Shown here one piece after another: positions 1 through 8,817 of a stretch of DNA of 64,000 bases; within the stretch, counting starts at the first letter, position 1, and each line of letters opens with the position of its first letter. The DNA comes from Prado023 sp963700395. GTDB lineage: Bacteria; Actinomycetota; Actinomycetes; S36-B12; CAIYMF01. The stretch lies in the NCBI GenBank assembly GCA_963700395.1, contig CAVOXI010000001.1, positions 1,178,001 to 1,242,000 of the forward strand. The letters run 5' to 3'. The position numbers and the translations under genes are program-made. The notes under the pieces are model-generated. The model worked only from the letters and a program-made list of their open reading frames with translations, had not been told where the DNA came from and did no database searches.

Positions 1-2
1 TG

Positions 3-1467
3 TGGCGATCATCGCCCGGTGGTCCCGGGGTGCGACCGCTGCCGGTCTTCCCGCACCGGAGCAGGCAGGCCAATGCGTTCTACGCCCCCGGCGAGGGGCT
101 GTCCTTCGGGTCGTTCGTGGCCACCGACGACCCGGAGGTGCTCTTCCCCGGTCAATGGGTGCACGGCTGCCTGTCCCACGACATCGTCAACCACGAGGCC
201 GCTCACGCCTTCCTGCACGAGCTGCGACCGCTGTCGCTGACCCCCACGGGTCCCGACGCCCTGGCCTTCCATGAGGGCTTCGCGGACATCCTGGCCATCC
301 TGCAGCACTTCACCCTGCCCGGGCTGCTCGAGGCCCAGGTCGCGCAGGGTGGGGCACCGCTGTGGGAACCGGGTCCCTTCGTGGACCTGGCCGTGGAGTT
401 CGGGCACGGATCCGGGCGCGGCCGTGCGGTGCGCACGGCACTCACGAGCCGCCCCTGGAGGCTCGCCGGTCGCAGCCGCCACTGAGCCGCACGAGCGCGG
501 TGCGGTGCTCGTCGCGGCCCTCTTCGAGGCGTTCTTCGCCGCCTACCGCCAGCAGATCCAGCCGATCCTGCGCGTCGCCGGGCTGCACGAGCGCCACCGA
601 GGCCCGCGCCCTGCCCCAGGAGCTCGTCGTCGCTGCTGTGCCGGGAGGCCAGGATCGCCGCCACGATGGTGCTGACCATGGCGGTGCGGGCGGTCGACTA
701 CCTGCCGCCCACCGGGATCACCTTCACCACCTTCCTCGACGCGATCGTCGCCGCGGACACCGACCTCTTCCCGGAGGACCGCAACGGCTTCCGCCGCGCC
801 CTGGTCGAGTCCTGCCGGCGCCGCGGCATCTACCCCTCGAGCGCTGCCCGGCTCCTGGGACCTGATCGTCGCCGACCCGGGCAGATGGGAGCCCCTTCCG
901 ACCAAGCAGTCGCTGGTGCGCGCGACCCACGACCTGGCCGGTGGCAACGTCGCGGCTGCCCGCCCGGTTCGGGGCGCCGGGCAGCTGGATCGCGCCTGGG
1001 CGTCCGCCCTCCTGACCTGGGGCCGGCTCAACGCGCCGATGCTGGGGCTGGACGCCGCAACCCTCGAGGTGGATGGCGGCAACGCCAGCTTCCGCGTGAA
1101 CCAGGACGGCTTCCCGACTGCCGTGGTCAGTGCCCGCTTCATCCAGCGTGCGCAGCGTGACGGATCGGGACTCCCCACGCGCCTGGCTGGGGTTCCCCTC
1201 GTCGGGGGCACGACCGTCATCGCCGAGGGGGACGGGCGCATCCACCACGCCGTGCACAGCCCGGTCCCGGGGGTCGGAGCGGCTGGGGACGAGGTGCTGG
1301 GACGACTCATCGAGGAGGCCGAGCCACTCGCGCTGGACGCCCTGGACTGCCTCCGGGTCGATCCGCCCGCCGGCACAGCGACCTCCTCGAGCAGCCGTTC
1401 GCGGGTCCCCAGGCCCCGTCGCGGACCGGCGCTGCGGCCACCCACGGAGGTCGGCTCGGGAGGGTAG
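3..1467 (+). pseudogene. HExxH (gluzincin-like) metallopeptidase, 5'-partial, multiply frameshifted
   Basis: The coding signal enters from the left edge in frame 3 and contains HEAAH (about nt 195-209) followed by HEGFAD, the zinc-binding HExxH plus downstream glutamate arrangement of gluzincin peptidases. The same protein then continues in other frames: frame 1 at about 480-600 (LFEAFFAAYRQQIQPILR), a short frame 2 piece, frame 3 at about 640-845 (VLTMAVRAVDYLPP, FRRALVESCRRRGIYP), and frame 1 to the stop at 1467. At least four indels would be needed to read it through. The catalytic half is well preserved, so sequencing error is as likely as decay. The substrate is unknown. The C-terminal half matches no family I can name. 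The end of the gene is clear, but its start lies outside the window. Confidence 0.6.
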
Positions 1468-1628
1468 CCGGGAGGGCGCACCCGGCGTCCGCGTCCGCCC
1501 ATTGAACGTAGGCCGGATCGGCGGGACCATCGAGGTCTCGCACGTGCTCTGAGAGGACCCCAGGATGGCCACCACGAAGCCCCCCACGCGCGTGCCCGGC
1601 GCCGCCAGCCTCCCAGGATGAGGTCCTG

Positions 1629-2333
1629 ATGGATCTTCCCAGGGGCTCGCAGCCGGCCCGGATCCAGACCGTCGGCGAGGTCATCGCCAGGATGCAGGAA
1701 CTCTCCTCGATGATGCCCGCCGGCGACGGTGTGCGCGCCTTCAACGAGATGTACCTGGCGACCACGAGGCAGGTGGAGGCAGCCATCGGGGAGGCGCAGT
1801 TCGCGGACCCCGCGTTCACGGCCCGCCTGGACGTCGTGTTCGCCAACCTCTACCTGGACGCCCTCGACCGGCACAGCTCTGATCCCACCCGTGCGCCGCG
1901 CAGCTGGGAGGCGCTCTTCGAGGCCCGCGCACGTCCGGGCGTCAGCCAGCTCCGGTTCGCCGTCGCCGGCATGAACGCGCACATCAACTTCGACCTGGCC
2001 AGGGCTCTCGTACTCACGATGCACGAGTTCGGCGGAGGGCTCGACGCCGGGCGCCGGGCGGACTTCCAGGCGGTCAACCGGGTCCTTGAGCGCACCCAGC
2101 CCATGGTCCGCCGCGAGCTGCTGACCGGCCCCTACGCAACCCTCGACGATGCCCTCGGCGACCACGACGACAGGGTGTCGCTCTGGGGGATCGAAGCCGC
2201 CCGCGAGTTCGCATGGTCCACGGCGCAGACGCTGTGGACGGTTCGGGGAACCGTCATCGAGGCCTCCTTCACCGAGGGCCTGGACCGGATGGTGGAGCTG
2301 ACGTCGCGATTGATCCTGCAAGGTGCCCGGTAG
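1629..2333 (+). CDS. DUF5995 family protein
   Basis: This 234-residue protein has the pattern I associate with DUF5995: an N-terminal VIARMQELSSMMPAGDGV stretch, then FNEMYL, LDVVFANLYLDAL and RFAVAGMNAHINFDL around residues 35-120. The conserved His in GMNAHIN and the acidic residues suggest a helical, possibly metal-binding fold, but no activity is established. The ATG at 1629 follows a weak purine-rich GAGG about 8 nt upstream. It lies 160 bp after the broken metallopeptidase gene on the same strand and in a different frame. It looks like a separate intact gene. The family call is from memory of its motifs. Confidence 0.7.
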   Translation: MDLPRGSQPARIQTVGEVIARMQELSSMMPAGDGVRAFNEMYLATTRQVEAAIGEAQFADPAFTARLDVVFANLYLDALDRHSSDPTRAPRSWEALFEARARPGVSQLRFAVAGMNAHINFDLARALVLTMHEFGGGLDAGRRADFQAVNRVLERTQPMVRRELLTGPYATLDDALGDHDDRVSLWGIEAAREFAWSTAQTLWTVRGTVIEASFTEGLDRMVELTSRLILQGAR

Positions 2334-2389
2334 GGCGGTCCGAGCCGAGCCACCCACGACGTGCGACCCCACCGTCGACGAGCTCGGGA

Positions 2390-3493
2390 TCAGCGCGCTC
2401 CCTCCACCTCCGCCGGGTAGGTGAGTCCGATCTGGCGCCGGACCTCGTCGAGGGTGCCAAGGACGTCGAGCGTGCCCTGCCAGCTCATCAACGGGCTCTC
2501 CGTCCGGCCGGCCACGACGCATCTGGCGACCTCGGCGACCTCGTACTGCATGCCGGCGTCCACGACACCGTCATGGCCCCAGCTGGTGCCGTCGTCGCGG
2601 ATGACGGTGAAGTGCGAGGGGGCGTAGAACGGGCGGTCGATCTCGAGGCGACCGCGGGTGCCGAACACGACAGCCGTCGTCGCAGTGCTCGCCAGCATCG
2701 TCGTGTGCAGGCTGGCTTGGGCGTCCCCGAATCCCAGGGCGATCGACACCTGGCCGTCGACCCCGGTGGGCGTCAGCGACCCGATCGCGGACACCCGATC
2801 GGGGGCGCCGAACAGGTCATGGGCGAAGGAGACGGGGTAGACCCCGAGGTCCAGCAGCGCGCCGCCCGCGAGCGCCCGGTCGTGCAGCCGATGCGTCACC
2901 GGGTGCTGGGCCATGTTCTGCCCGTGGTCGGCGATGACGCCGACGAGGTCACCGATCTCCCCGCGGCGCAGGACGTCGCGGATCGCGACCATGTGTGGCA
3001 GGAAGCGGGTCCACATCGCCTCCATCACGAAGACGCCCGCGTCTCCAGCCGCGTCGAACAGCTGCCCGGCCTGGGCCCGGTTCACCGTGAACGCCTTCTC
3101 GACGAGCACGTGCTTGCCGGCCGCGATGGCCAGCAGGGCGTGCTCGAGGTGCTCGGAGTGCGGGGATGCGACGTACACCGCCTCGACGCCGGGGTCCGCG
3201 ACGAGCGCCTCGTAGCTGCCGTGGGCGCGCCCGACCCCGTGGCGGGTCGCGAACTGCTCGGCGCGGTCCCGGGCCCGCGACCCGACCGCCACGACCTCGG
3301 ACTGCGTGTGCCGCGTGACGGCGTCGGTGAACACCCCGGCGATGCCCCCGGCGCCGAGGACGCCCCATCGCAGCGGCGGTGCGGAGCGCGGGTCGGCCGG
3401 GTCCCCCGCTGGGTCGGGGTCGGGGGCGGTCGCGGTCCCCGCTGGGTCGGGGTCGGGGGCGGTCGCGGTCCCCGCTGGGTCGGTCGAGGTCAT
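2390..3493 (-). CDS. Gfo/Idh/MocA family oxidoreductase
   Basis: This is a predicted cytoplasmic NAD(P)-dependent sugar or inositol-type dehydrogenase of 367 residues. The Rossmann motif GVLGAGGIAG lies near residue 45. The catalytic-site EKAFTVN corresponds to the family's EKP motif with Ala in place of Pro, and LDLGVYPVSFAHDLFG is the typical C-terminal-domain sequence. The first 35 or so residues are an unusual Pro-Asp-Ala-Gly-Thr tail built from a 33-bp tandem repeat and are probably disordered. No later start codon precedes the Rossmann fold, so the ATG at 3493 is kept. The substrate cannot be inferred. Its neighbours are unrelated. Confidence 0.85.
   Translation of the reverse strand: MTSTDPAGTATAPDPDPAGTATAPDPDPAGDPADPRSAPPLRWGVLGAGGIAGVFTDAVTRHTQSEVVAVGSRARDRAEQFATRHGVGRAHGSYEALVADPGVEAVYVASPHSEHLEHALLAIAAGKHVLVEKAFTVNRAQAGQLFDAAGDAGVFVMEAMWTRFLPHMVAIRDVLRRGEIGDLVGVIADHGQNMAQHPVTHRLHDRALAGGALLDLGVYPVSFAHDLFGAPDRVSAIGSLTPTGVDGQVSIALGFGDAQASLHTTMLASTATTAVVFGTRGRLEIDRPFYAPSHFTVIRDDGTSWGHDGVVDAGMQYEVAEVARCVVAGRTESPLMSWQGTLDVLGTLDEVRRQIGLTYPAEVEGAR
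3405..3483. repeat. 33-bp in-frame tandem repeat
   Basis: A 33-bp unit beginning at 3408 repeats at 3441, with a 10-bp partial third copy at 3474. It is GC-rich (GCTGGGTCGGGGTCGGGGGC on the plus strand) and lies in the 5' end of the minus-strand oxidoreductase gene. There it adds an 11-residue Asp/Pro/Ala/Gly/Thr period to the N-terminus. Copies are identical, which suggests recent slippage and possible copy-number variation. Confidence 0.9.
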
Positions 3494-3679
3494 CTCGCCA
3501 CAGTAGCCGGGGGCCGTCCAACCCCGGAAGGTCCGCGATCGGTCCGCATCCGCGAGCCCGAGGCGTCACAATGGCGGACGAACCCGAGCCCGGTCCGCGC
3601 GAAAGTGGACGAATCGAGGGAACCGGAACCGGAACGGCCGGGGGGCTCGGGGCTGGCAGCGAGGGCAGGAGGTCACCGG

Positions 3680-4036
3680 ATGGGCGCACATGAGGTCGAT
3701 GCCTACCTGGAGGGGGTGCCCGAGCCCCAGCGCAGCACGCTCGCGCAGGTCCGGGCGACCCTGGCCGCGATGCTGCCCGACGCCGAGCAGACGATCAGCT
3801 ACGGCTCCCCCACGTTCAAGGTCGGCGGCAAGGGCGTCGCCGGGTTCGCGGCGTTCACGAAGCACTGCAGCTACCTGCCGATGAGCGGCACCGTCACGGC
3901 CACGCTGGTCGACGAGCTGGCGGACTACGAGACGACCAAGGGCTCGGTCAAGTTCCCCGTGGACCAACCGCTGCCCGAGCCCGTCCTGCGCGCGCTGGTG
4001 GAGGCCCGGATGGCTGAGCTGGGAAAGCGCCGCTGA
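3680..4036 (+). CDS. DUF1801 domain protein (YdhG-like)
   Basis: This 118-residue protein opens with VDAYLEGVPEPQRSTLAQVR and contains SYGSPTFKVGGKGVAGFAAFTKHCSYLPMSG, the hallmark of DUF1801 proteins (the fold of B. subtilis YdhG). Members are small cytosolic proteins, some annotated as iron chaperones on frataxin-like grounds, but the function here is not shown. The ATG at 3680 follows AGGAGG with a short spacer, which decides the start over a much longer upstream open frame. It is followed 85 bp later by a GNAT gene on the same strand. Confidence 0.85.
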   Translation: MGAHEVDAYLEGVPEPQRSTLAQVRATLAAMLPDAEQTISYGSPTFKVGGKGVAGFAAFTKHCSYLPMSGTVTATLVDELADYETTKGSVKFPVDQPLPEPVLRALVEARMAELGKRR

Positions 4037-4121
4037 GCTGGCGACGGGCCGGCGTGGAGTCGTTGCAGTCCGCGCGGGTCCAGCGGGAGGATGAAGGGAC
4101 CGCGGTGGAGAGGACTGGGGC

Positions 4122-4688
4122 ATGGCGTTGACGATCCGCCCACTGGACGCCTCGACGTGGGATGCCTTCGCCGAGCTCGTCGAGCGCAACAACGGGATCT
4201 TCGGCGGATGCTGGTGCATGGGGTTCCATCCGGAGCGCGACCGTGGGGACATCAGCTTCCGGGAGGCCAAGGAGGACCGGGTCCGGACCGATCGCGCCCA
4301 CGCTGCGCTTGTCCTCGATGAGGAGGGGGCCGCGCAGGGGTGGTGCCAGTACGGCAGCCCCGAGGAGCTCCCGCACATCAAGAACAGCCGCGAGTACCGC
4401 AAGGACGCCCCGCCGCGCCCCGACTGGCGCATCGCGTGCGTCTTCGTCGACAGGAAGCACCGCGGGCAGGGCGTCGCCCGCGCTGCGGTGGGGGGCGCGC
4501 TGGACCAGATCGCCCTTGCCGGTGGCGGGCGGGTCGAGGCGATCGCCGAGGTGACCACGGGACGCCAGGCACCGGGCCGCTTCCTCTTCAGCTCCACCGT
4601 CGAGCTCCTCGAGGAGTACGGATTCACCCGGCAACGCCAGGTCGGCAAGCACGCGTGGATCGTGAGCAGGGTGGTGGAGCCGGCGTGA
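4122..4688 (+). CDS. GNAT family N-acetyltransferase
   Basis: This 188-residue protein has a GNAT fold: GGCWCMGFHPER in the N-terminal half, then the core acetyl-CoA-binding strand and loop VFVDRKHRGQGVARAAV (about residues 107-123), matching the R/Q-x-x-G-x-A pattern. The C-terminal FLFSSTVELLEEYGFTR is the usual final strand and helix. The GGCWC subgroup is widespread in actinobacteria and has no assigned substrate. The stop overlaps the GTG of the following membrane-protein gene by four bases (GTGA), so the two are probably co-translated. Confidence 0.85.
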   Translation: MALTIRPLDASTWDAFAELVERNNGIFGGCWCMGFHPERDRGDISFREAKEDRVRTDRAHAALVLDEEGAAQGWCQYGSPEELPHIKNSREYRKDAPPRPDWRIACVFVDRKHRGQGVARAAVGGALDQIALAGGGRVEAIAEVTTGRQAPGRFLFSSTVELLEEYGFTRQRQVGKHAWIVSRVVEPA

Positions 4689-5086
4689 CCGGACTGCGGC
4701 CGAGCCGCGTCTGCACGGCCGCCCTTGTGACGGCATTCGCGTGGAGCGTCGTACTGCTGGTTGCGGGATTCCTCGTCCCGGTCTACTCGTCGCAGGGCGT
4801 GGCCTCGGACGGCGAGGTGTTCGACGGCTCGGCGACGCTGGTCGGGCAGAACGGCCTCGGTGTCGTCGTGGTCCTGGCGATCCCGCTGCTGGTGACGCTC
4901 GGGGTCTGGTCCGCGCTGCGCACGCCCACGCGACGCGGGGCGGTGCCGATCGCGTGGATCCTCACCGGGGTCCTCGCGGGCCTCAATCTCCTGGCGCTCC
5001 TGTCGATCGGTGTGTTCGTCCTGCCCGTGACCGTCGCACTGGTGGTCGCCTGCGCCACAAGCCGGCGGGGCACCCCATCGGGCTAG
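4685..5086 (+). CDS. small integral membrane protein
   Basis: This 133-residue hydrophobic protein has about four predicted membrane segments (residues roughly 10-33, 57-77, 87-107 and 108-128) and short polar ends. Its GTG start overlaps the stop of the GNAT gene in a GTGA junction, which fixes the start and suggests translational coupling. I recognise no family motif. A role tied to the acetyltransferase is possible but unsupported. Confidence 0.7.
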   Translation: MTGLRPSRVCTAALVTAFAWSVVLLVAGFLVPVYSSQGVASDGEVFDGSATLVGQNGLGVVVVLAIPLLVTLGVWSALRTPTRRGAVPIAWILTGVLAGLNLLALLSIGVFVLPVTVALVVACATSRRGTPSG

Positions 5087-5141
5087 GGTCCGCTGCCCGC
5101 TCACGCCGGCCATCGGCACACGTGGCTGCCACGATTGGCCC

Positions 5142-6206
5142 ATGGCCGACACCGCGAGGATCCTGGAAGGCGCCGAGCGCGCCGTCGTCACTGCGTTGGG
5201 CAAGGCGCCCACAGCCATCCAGCGCCTGGTCGGCGGGCGGGCGCCCACCTCCGACGGGATCCCGATCGAGCCGGAGGTGGGGGCGGCGCTGCGCCTTCTC
5301 GCTCTCGTCCCGGGGTCCAGCTTCGAGGACCTCCCACTGGATCAAGCCCGGGCCCAGATAGACGGCGAGGCGGCCGTGTTCGGGGGCGCGCCGATCCCGA
5401 TGTTCGAGGTTCGCGACCTGCAGATCCCCACACCGGACGGCCAGATCCCCGCTCGGCTCTACAGGGCGGACGCTCGCGACACCGACCGCCTGCTCATCTA
5501 CTTCCACGGCGGCGGGTGGGTCGTCGGCAGCCTGACGAGTGCCGACACCGCCTGCCGCTTCCTGGCTCGCCATGCAGGTGTCTCCGTGCTCTCAGTGGAC
5601 TACCGGCTCGCGCCTGAGCACCGATTCCCAGCCGCCCCGGACGATGCCCTCGCGGCCTTCCGCTTCGCCCGCGCGCAGGCGGAGGCCTGGGGGCACGACC
5701 CGCACCAGATCGCTGTCGGTGGCGATTCAGCGGGAGGCAACCTCGCCGCCGTCCTCTGCCAGGACCTGCGCACGTCCGAGGAGATCCAGCCCGCGTTCCA
5801 GCTGCTCTTCTTCCCCGTGACCGACCTGTCGACCAAGCACCGGTCCTATCGCGAGTTCTCCGATGGGTTCTTCCTCACCGAGAAGCAGATGGACTGGTAC
5901 CGCGATCACTACCTCGGCGAGCACCCCGCCACCGACCCGCGCGTGTCACCGCTGCTGGCCGAGGACCTGGCCGGACTGCCGCCTGCCTACGTGGCCGTCT
6001 CGGGCTTCGACGTCCTGCGCGACGAGGGCGAGGCCTACGCCCGCCGGATGGCTGCCGCCGGGGTACGGACGGCACTGCGCCGGCACGACCGGCTGATCCA
6101 TGCGTTCGTGAACTCCACTGGCGTGGGTCACAGCAGCCGCGAGGCGTTCCTCGAGGCCTGCGGGGCGCTGCGGGCAGGGGTCGGCGGTGGCACCGCCCCA
6201 CGGTGA
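5142..6206 (+). CDS. alpha/beta hydrolase fold-3 esterase (HSL family)
   Basis: This 354-residue cytoplasmic carboxylesterase belongs to the hormone-sensitive-lipase group. The oxyanion-hole motif HGGGW sits near residue 125 and VDYRLAPEHRFPAA follows. The nucleophile elbow is GDSAGG (Ser near 196). The acid is probably the Asp of SGFDVLRDE and the base is the His of LIHAFVNSTG. An extra N-terminal region of about 90 residues is usual for this group. The natural substrate is unknown, with short-chain esters typical. It ends before a strong bidirectional hairpin shared with the convergent amidohydrolase gene. Confidence 0.9.
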   Translation: MADTARILEGAERAVVTALGKAPTAIQRLVGGRAPTSDGIPIEPEVGAALRLLALVPGSSFEDLPLDQARAQIDGEAAVFGGAPIPMFEVRDLQIPTPDGQIPARLYRADARDTDRLLIYFHGGGWVVGSLTSADTACRFLARHAGVSVLSVDYRLAPEHRFPAAPDDALAAFRFARAQAEAWGHDPHQIAVGGDSAGGNLAAVLCQDLRTSEEIQPAFQLLFFPVTDLSTKHRSYREFSDGFFLTEKQMDWYRDHYLGEHPATDPRVSPLLAEDLAGLPPAYVAVSGFDVLRDEGEAYARRMAAAGVRTALRRHDRLIHAFVNSTGVGHSSREAFLEACGALRAGVGGGTAPR

Positions 6207-6226
6207 GACGGGGGCTGCCCCGGGGT

Positions 6227-6266
6227 GATGCCGTGAGCCGGCGCGGGTGTGGCGCCCGCCGGCATC
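6227..6266. terminator. bidirectional hairpin between convergent genes
   Basis: GATGCC at 6227-6232 can pair with GGCATC at 6261-6266, and alternatively GCCGGCG (6237-6243) with CGCCGGC (6257-6263). It lies between the stops of the convergent esterase and amidohydrolase genes, where a factor-independent-like terminator serving both strands is expected. No U-tract is present, which is normal at this GC content. Confidence 0.55.
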
Positions 6267-6291
6267 GGCACTCGGGCGGAATGCACCCCCG

Positions 6292-7365
6292 TCAGGCGAC
6301 CACCCGTCCCCGCAGCACCACCCGCGCGGGCCGATGCAGGACGCTCAGGTCGACGAGCGGGTCGGCGTCGTACACGACGAAGTCGGCAGGGTCGCCCTCG
6401 CCGAGCCCGGCGTTCCAGCCCAGCCAGGCGCGCGCACGCCAGGACGCGGCACCCAGCGCGTAGTCCGCAGCCATGCCGAGCTCAGCCATCGCGATCACCT
6501 CGCCCGCGATGTTGCCGTGGCGGGTCACACCGCCCCCGTCGGTCCCGGCGTACAGCGCCACCCCGGCGTCGTGGGCCGCCATGATGGTGGCACGCCGGCG
6601 CGCGTACAGGTCGGTCATGGTCGCGGAGTAGTCCGGGAACTTCTCCTGTCCTGCCGTGGCGTAGTCGGGGAACTTGTCCAGCTGCATCAGCGTCGGCACC
6701 AGCGCAACCCCGTTGGCGACCATCGACTCGATCAGGTTCTCCGTCAGGCCGGTCCCGTGCTCGATGCAGTCGATCCCGGCATCGATCAGCGCGGGCAGCA
6801 CGTCGTGGCCGAAGCAGTGCGCAGTGACCCTGGCGCCGTGCTCGTGCGCCGCAGCGATCGCCGCTGCGAAGTCCTCAGCCGGGAAGGAGGGGGCGAGGTC
6901 GCCGGTGTCGCGGGAGATCCAGTCCCCGACCAGCTTCACCCAGCCGTCGCCCCGCTCGGCCTCCTGGACCACGTACGAGGCCAGCTCAGCAGGCTCGACC
7001 TCGTGGGCGTAGTTGCGCAGGTAGCGCTTCGTGCGCGCGATGTGGCGCCCGGCGCGGATCAGCCGGGGAAGGTCCTCGCGCTGCTGGATCCAGGAGGTGT
7101 CCAGCGGTGAGCCGCAGTCGCGGATCAGCAGTGCGCCGCCGTCCCGGTCGAGGATCGCCTGGGCCTCCGCCTCCTGGTCGCTGACCGCGCCGGTCTCGCC
7201 GAGGCCGACATGGCAGTGGGCGTCGACGAGTCCCGGGACGATCCAGCCCTGGGCCACCGTCTGCGCGCCGGGCGGCCTGTCGTAGGTGACGCGCCCGTCC
7301 ACGACGTACACCTCACGAACCTCACCGTCGGGCAGCACGGGGCCGGTGAACCTGAGCGCAGTCAT
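6292..7365 (-). CDS. amidohydrolase family protein
   Basis: This 357-residue enzyme is of the metal-dependent amidohydrolase superfamily. VPGLVDAHCHVGLG carries the first HxH metal ligands, VTAHCFG and IEHGTGL give the later histidines, and YAGTDGGG supplies the active-site Asp. The C-terminal GEGDPADFVVYDADPL is the usual return to the small beta-sandwich domain. Members hydrolyse cyclic amides, dipeptides or related bonds, and the substrate here is unknown. The ATG at 7365 was chosen because the protein fold begins there. An upstream extension of 17 Arg/Pro-rich residues is unlikely to be translated. Confidence 0.85.
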   Translation of the reverse strand: MTALRFTGPVLPDGEVREVYVVDGRVTYDRPPGAQTVAQGWIVPGLVDAHCHVGLGETGAVSDQEAEAQAILDRDGGALLIRDCGSPLDTSWIQQREDLPRLIRAGRHIARTKRYLRNYAHEVEPAELASYVVQEAERGDGWVKLVGDWISRDTGDLAPSFPAEDFAAAIAAAHEHGARVTAHCFGHDVLPALIDAGIDCIEHGTGLTENLIESMVANGVALVPTLMQLDKFPDYATAGQEKFPDYSATMTDLYARRRATIMAAHDAGVALYAGTDGGGVTRHGNIAGEVIAMAELGMAADYALGAASWRARAWLGWNAGLGEGDPADFVVYDADPLVDLSVLHRPARVVLRGRVVA

Positions 7366-7458
7366 GGCCCGGACGTTACCGGTGGCTGGCCGCCGGGGAG
7401 CTGGCGCCCTGCGCACTGGGAAGCCGCGTTCAGGGCCTGTTCGAGGCGTAGCGCGCTC

Positions 7459-8634
7459 TCAGTCCTCGGCGTCCTGGCGCCTGACGAACTCGGCCATCGC
7501 GGGCACCGTGTAGGCAACCATGCCGTGGTCCGGCGAGTAGATCAGGCCCTTGCTGATCAGGTTGGCCCGGGTCGGCCCGAGCGAGGTGATCCGCTTGTTC
7601 AGCCGAGCCGCCACCTCGCCGGTGGGACTGCCGGCGTCGCCGTCGTCGGCCATCGCGCGCAGGTACTCCCGCTCCGCGGGGGTCGCCCGGTCCCAGCGCG
7701 CCCGGAAGAACCCGCTGTCGAGGGCGAGGCGACCCATCGCCACCCCGACCCGGGCATCGGCCAGCGTGATCTCAGGGGGCTCTGCGACGTTCCAGGTGTC
7801 CTGCCCGAACTGCTGCAGGAAGTAGGGGTATCCGCGCGACTCGCGCACGGCGAGCTCCACGGCCGCGACCTCCCACCTGACGCCCTCCCGGCGCGCCGGC
7901 TCGACGAGCGCGTCGAGCGCCGCAGCCGGATCGAGCTCCTCGACCCGGTGGAAGCGGAACAGGCGCTCGGAGTACGACTTGGCCTCGGCCAGGCGTCGCG
8001 GCAGGCTCGGCAGGCCGGCCAGCGCGACGACCAGCCGGTCCCCCCGCTGGTTGGCCGCGTGCACGATGGAGCACAGTGCGATCAGCTCCTCGGCCGGCAG
8101 GTCCTGCGCCTCGTCGACCAGGACCGCGACCCCGACGCCCTGATCCTCCGCCGCACCTGCCAGGTCGCGCAGCAGCTTGCCGAGATCGGACTCGAACGCG
8201 CCGGTATCCGCACCGCCCCCCGGCGCCCCCTCGAGGTCGAGGCCGAAGCTCCAACGGCCAGCCGAATCGTAGGAGGCCTTGAAGCTCAGGGCGGTACGCA
8301 GTGCCTTGAGCACCCGGGTGCCGACGCCCGGCCGGGCGAGGTCCACCAGGTTGTCGTGGAAGCCCTCGCCGATCATCGCGCGCATGGTCTGCCCGGACCG
8401 GGCCTCCACCTGCGTCACCAGCCACGAGCGCTCCCTGGCCAGATGCGCGAACCGGGAGAGCAGCACGGTCTTGCCGACACCCCGCAGGCCGTAGAGCACC
8501 ACGGACTGCGCATCGCGGCCCGCCCCGACGCGCTGCAGGCCCACCTCCCACGCCGACAGCGGCTCGCCACGTCCGACCAGGGCCGCAGGCGGCCGACCGG
8601 CGCCCGGAGCATACGGGTTGCTGACGGGATCCAT
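7459..8634 (-). CDS. AAA-type ATPase with C-terminal winged-helix-like region
   Basis: This 391-residue protein has a Walker A GLRGVGKT (residues 49-56), a Walker B VAVLVDEAQDLP, and a sensor-like LVVALAGLPSLPRRL. This is the layout of Orc1/Cdc6-like or AAA_16 ATPases. The C-terminal 100 residues (RATPAEREYLRAM, VAARLNKRITSLGPTRANLISKGLIY) look like a winged helix for DNA binding. It is transcribed divergently from the SOS-boxed HNH gene across about 180 bp. The DNA or partner it acts on is unknown. Such genes often occur in accessory regions, but nothing here proves mobility. The start is the first ATG before PYAPGAGRPPAALVGR. Confidence 0.75.
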   Translation of the reverse strand: MDPVSNPYAPGAGRPPAALVGRGEPLSAWEVGLQRVGAGRDAQSVVLYGLRGVGKTVLLSRFAHLARERSWLVTQVEARSGQTMRAMIGEGFHDNLVDLARPGVGTRVLKALRTALSFKASYDSAGRWSFGLDLEGAPGGGADTGAFESDLGKLLRDLAGAAEDQGVGVAVLVDEAQDLPAEELIALCSIVHAANQRGDRLVVALAGLPSLPRRLAEAKSYSERLFRFHRVEELDPAAALDALVEPARREGVRWEVAAVELAVRESRGYPYFLQQFGQDTWNVAEPPEITLADARVGVAMGRLALDSGFFRARWDRATPAEREYLRAMADDGDAGSPTGEVAARLNKRITSLGPTRANLISKGLIYSPDHGMVAYTVPAMAEFVRRQDAED

Positions 8635-8788
8635 CCCCCGATTGTAGTGATCTATGGGGAGGTATAGCAACGCACAATACGCCTGCATAAGTCGCGACAA
8701 ACGTGCTGCAGTCTCGCCCCGTTCTGGCTCCGGGCGTCGTCCACACATGCGCGTATCCGGGGGGCGGGACCTGTCATTCGTGATAGAT

Positions 8789-8804
8789 TCGAACACCAGT
8801 TCGA
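8789..8804. promoter_or_regulatory. LexA-binding SOS box
   Basis: TCGAACACCAGTTCGA is a perfect match to the actinobacterial SOS box TCGAAC-N4-GTTCGA. It lies 14 bp before the GTG at 8818, so LexA bound there would block transcription of the DUF222-HNH gene until DNA damage. It also lies in the shared upstream region of the divergent AAA ATPase, 155 bp from that gene's start. Confidence 0.9.
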
Positions 8805-8817
8805 ACGGGGGGATAGG

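Noticed and set aside
543..2522. 659-codon open frame on the minus strand, and other long antisense frames such as 2213-4036, 18547-21510 and 51988-54945 extensions
   Set aside because: High-GC DNA gives long chance frames opposite or upstream of real genes. These show repetitive Arg/Gly/Pro/His composition and no family motifs. The real genes lie on the other strand or start later.
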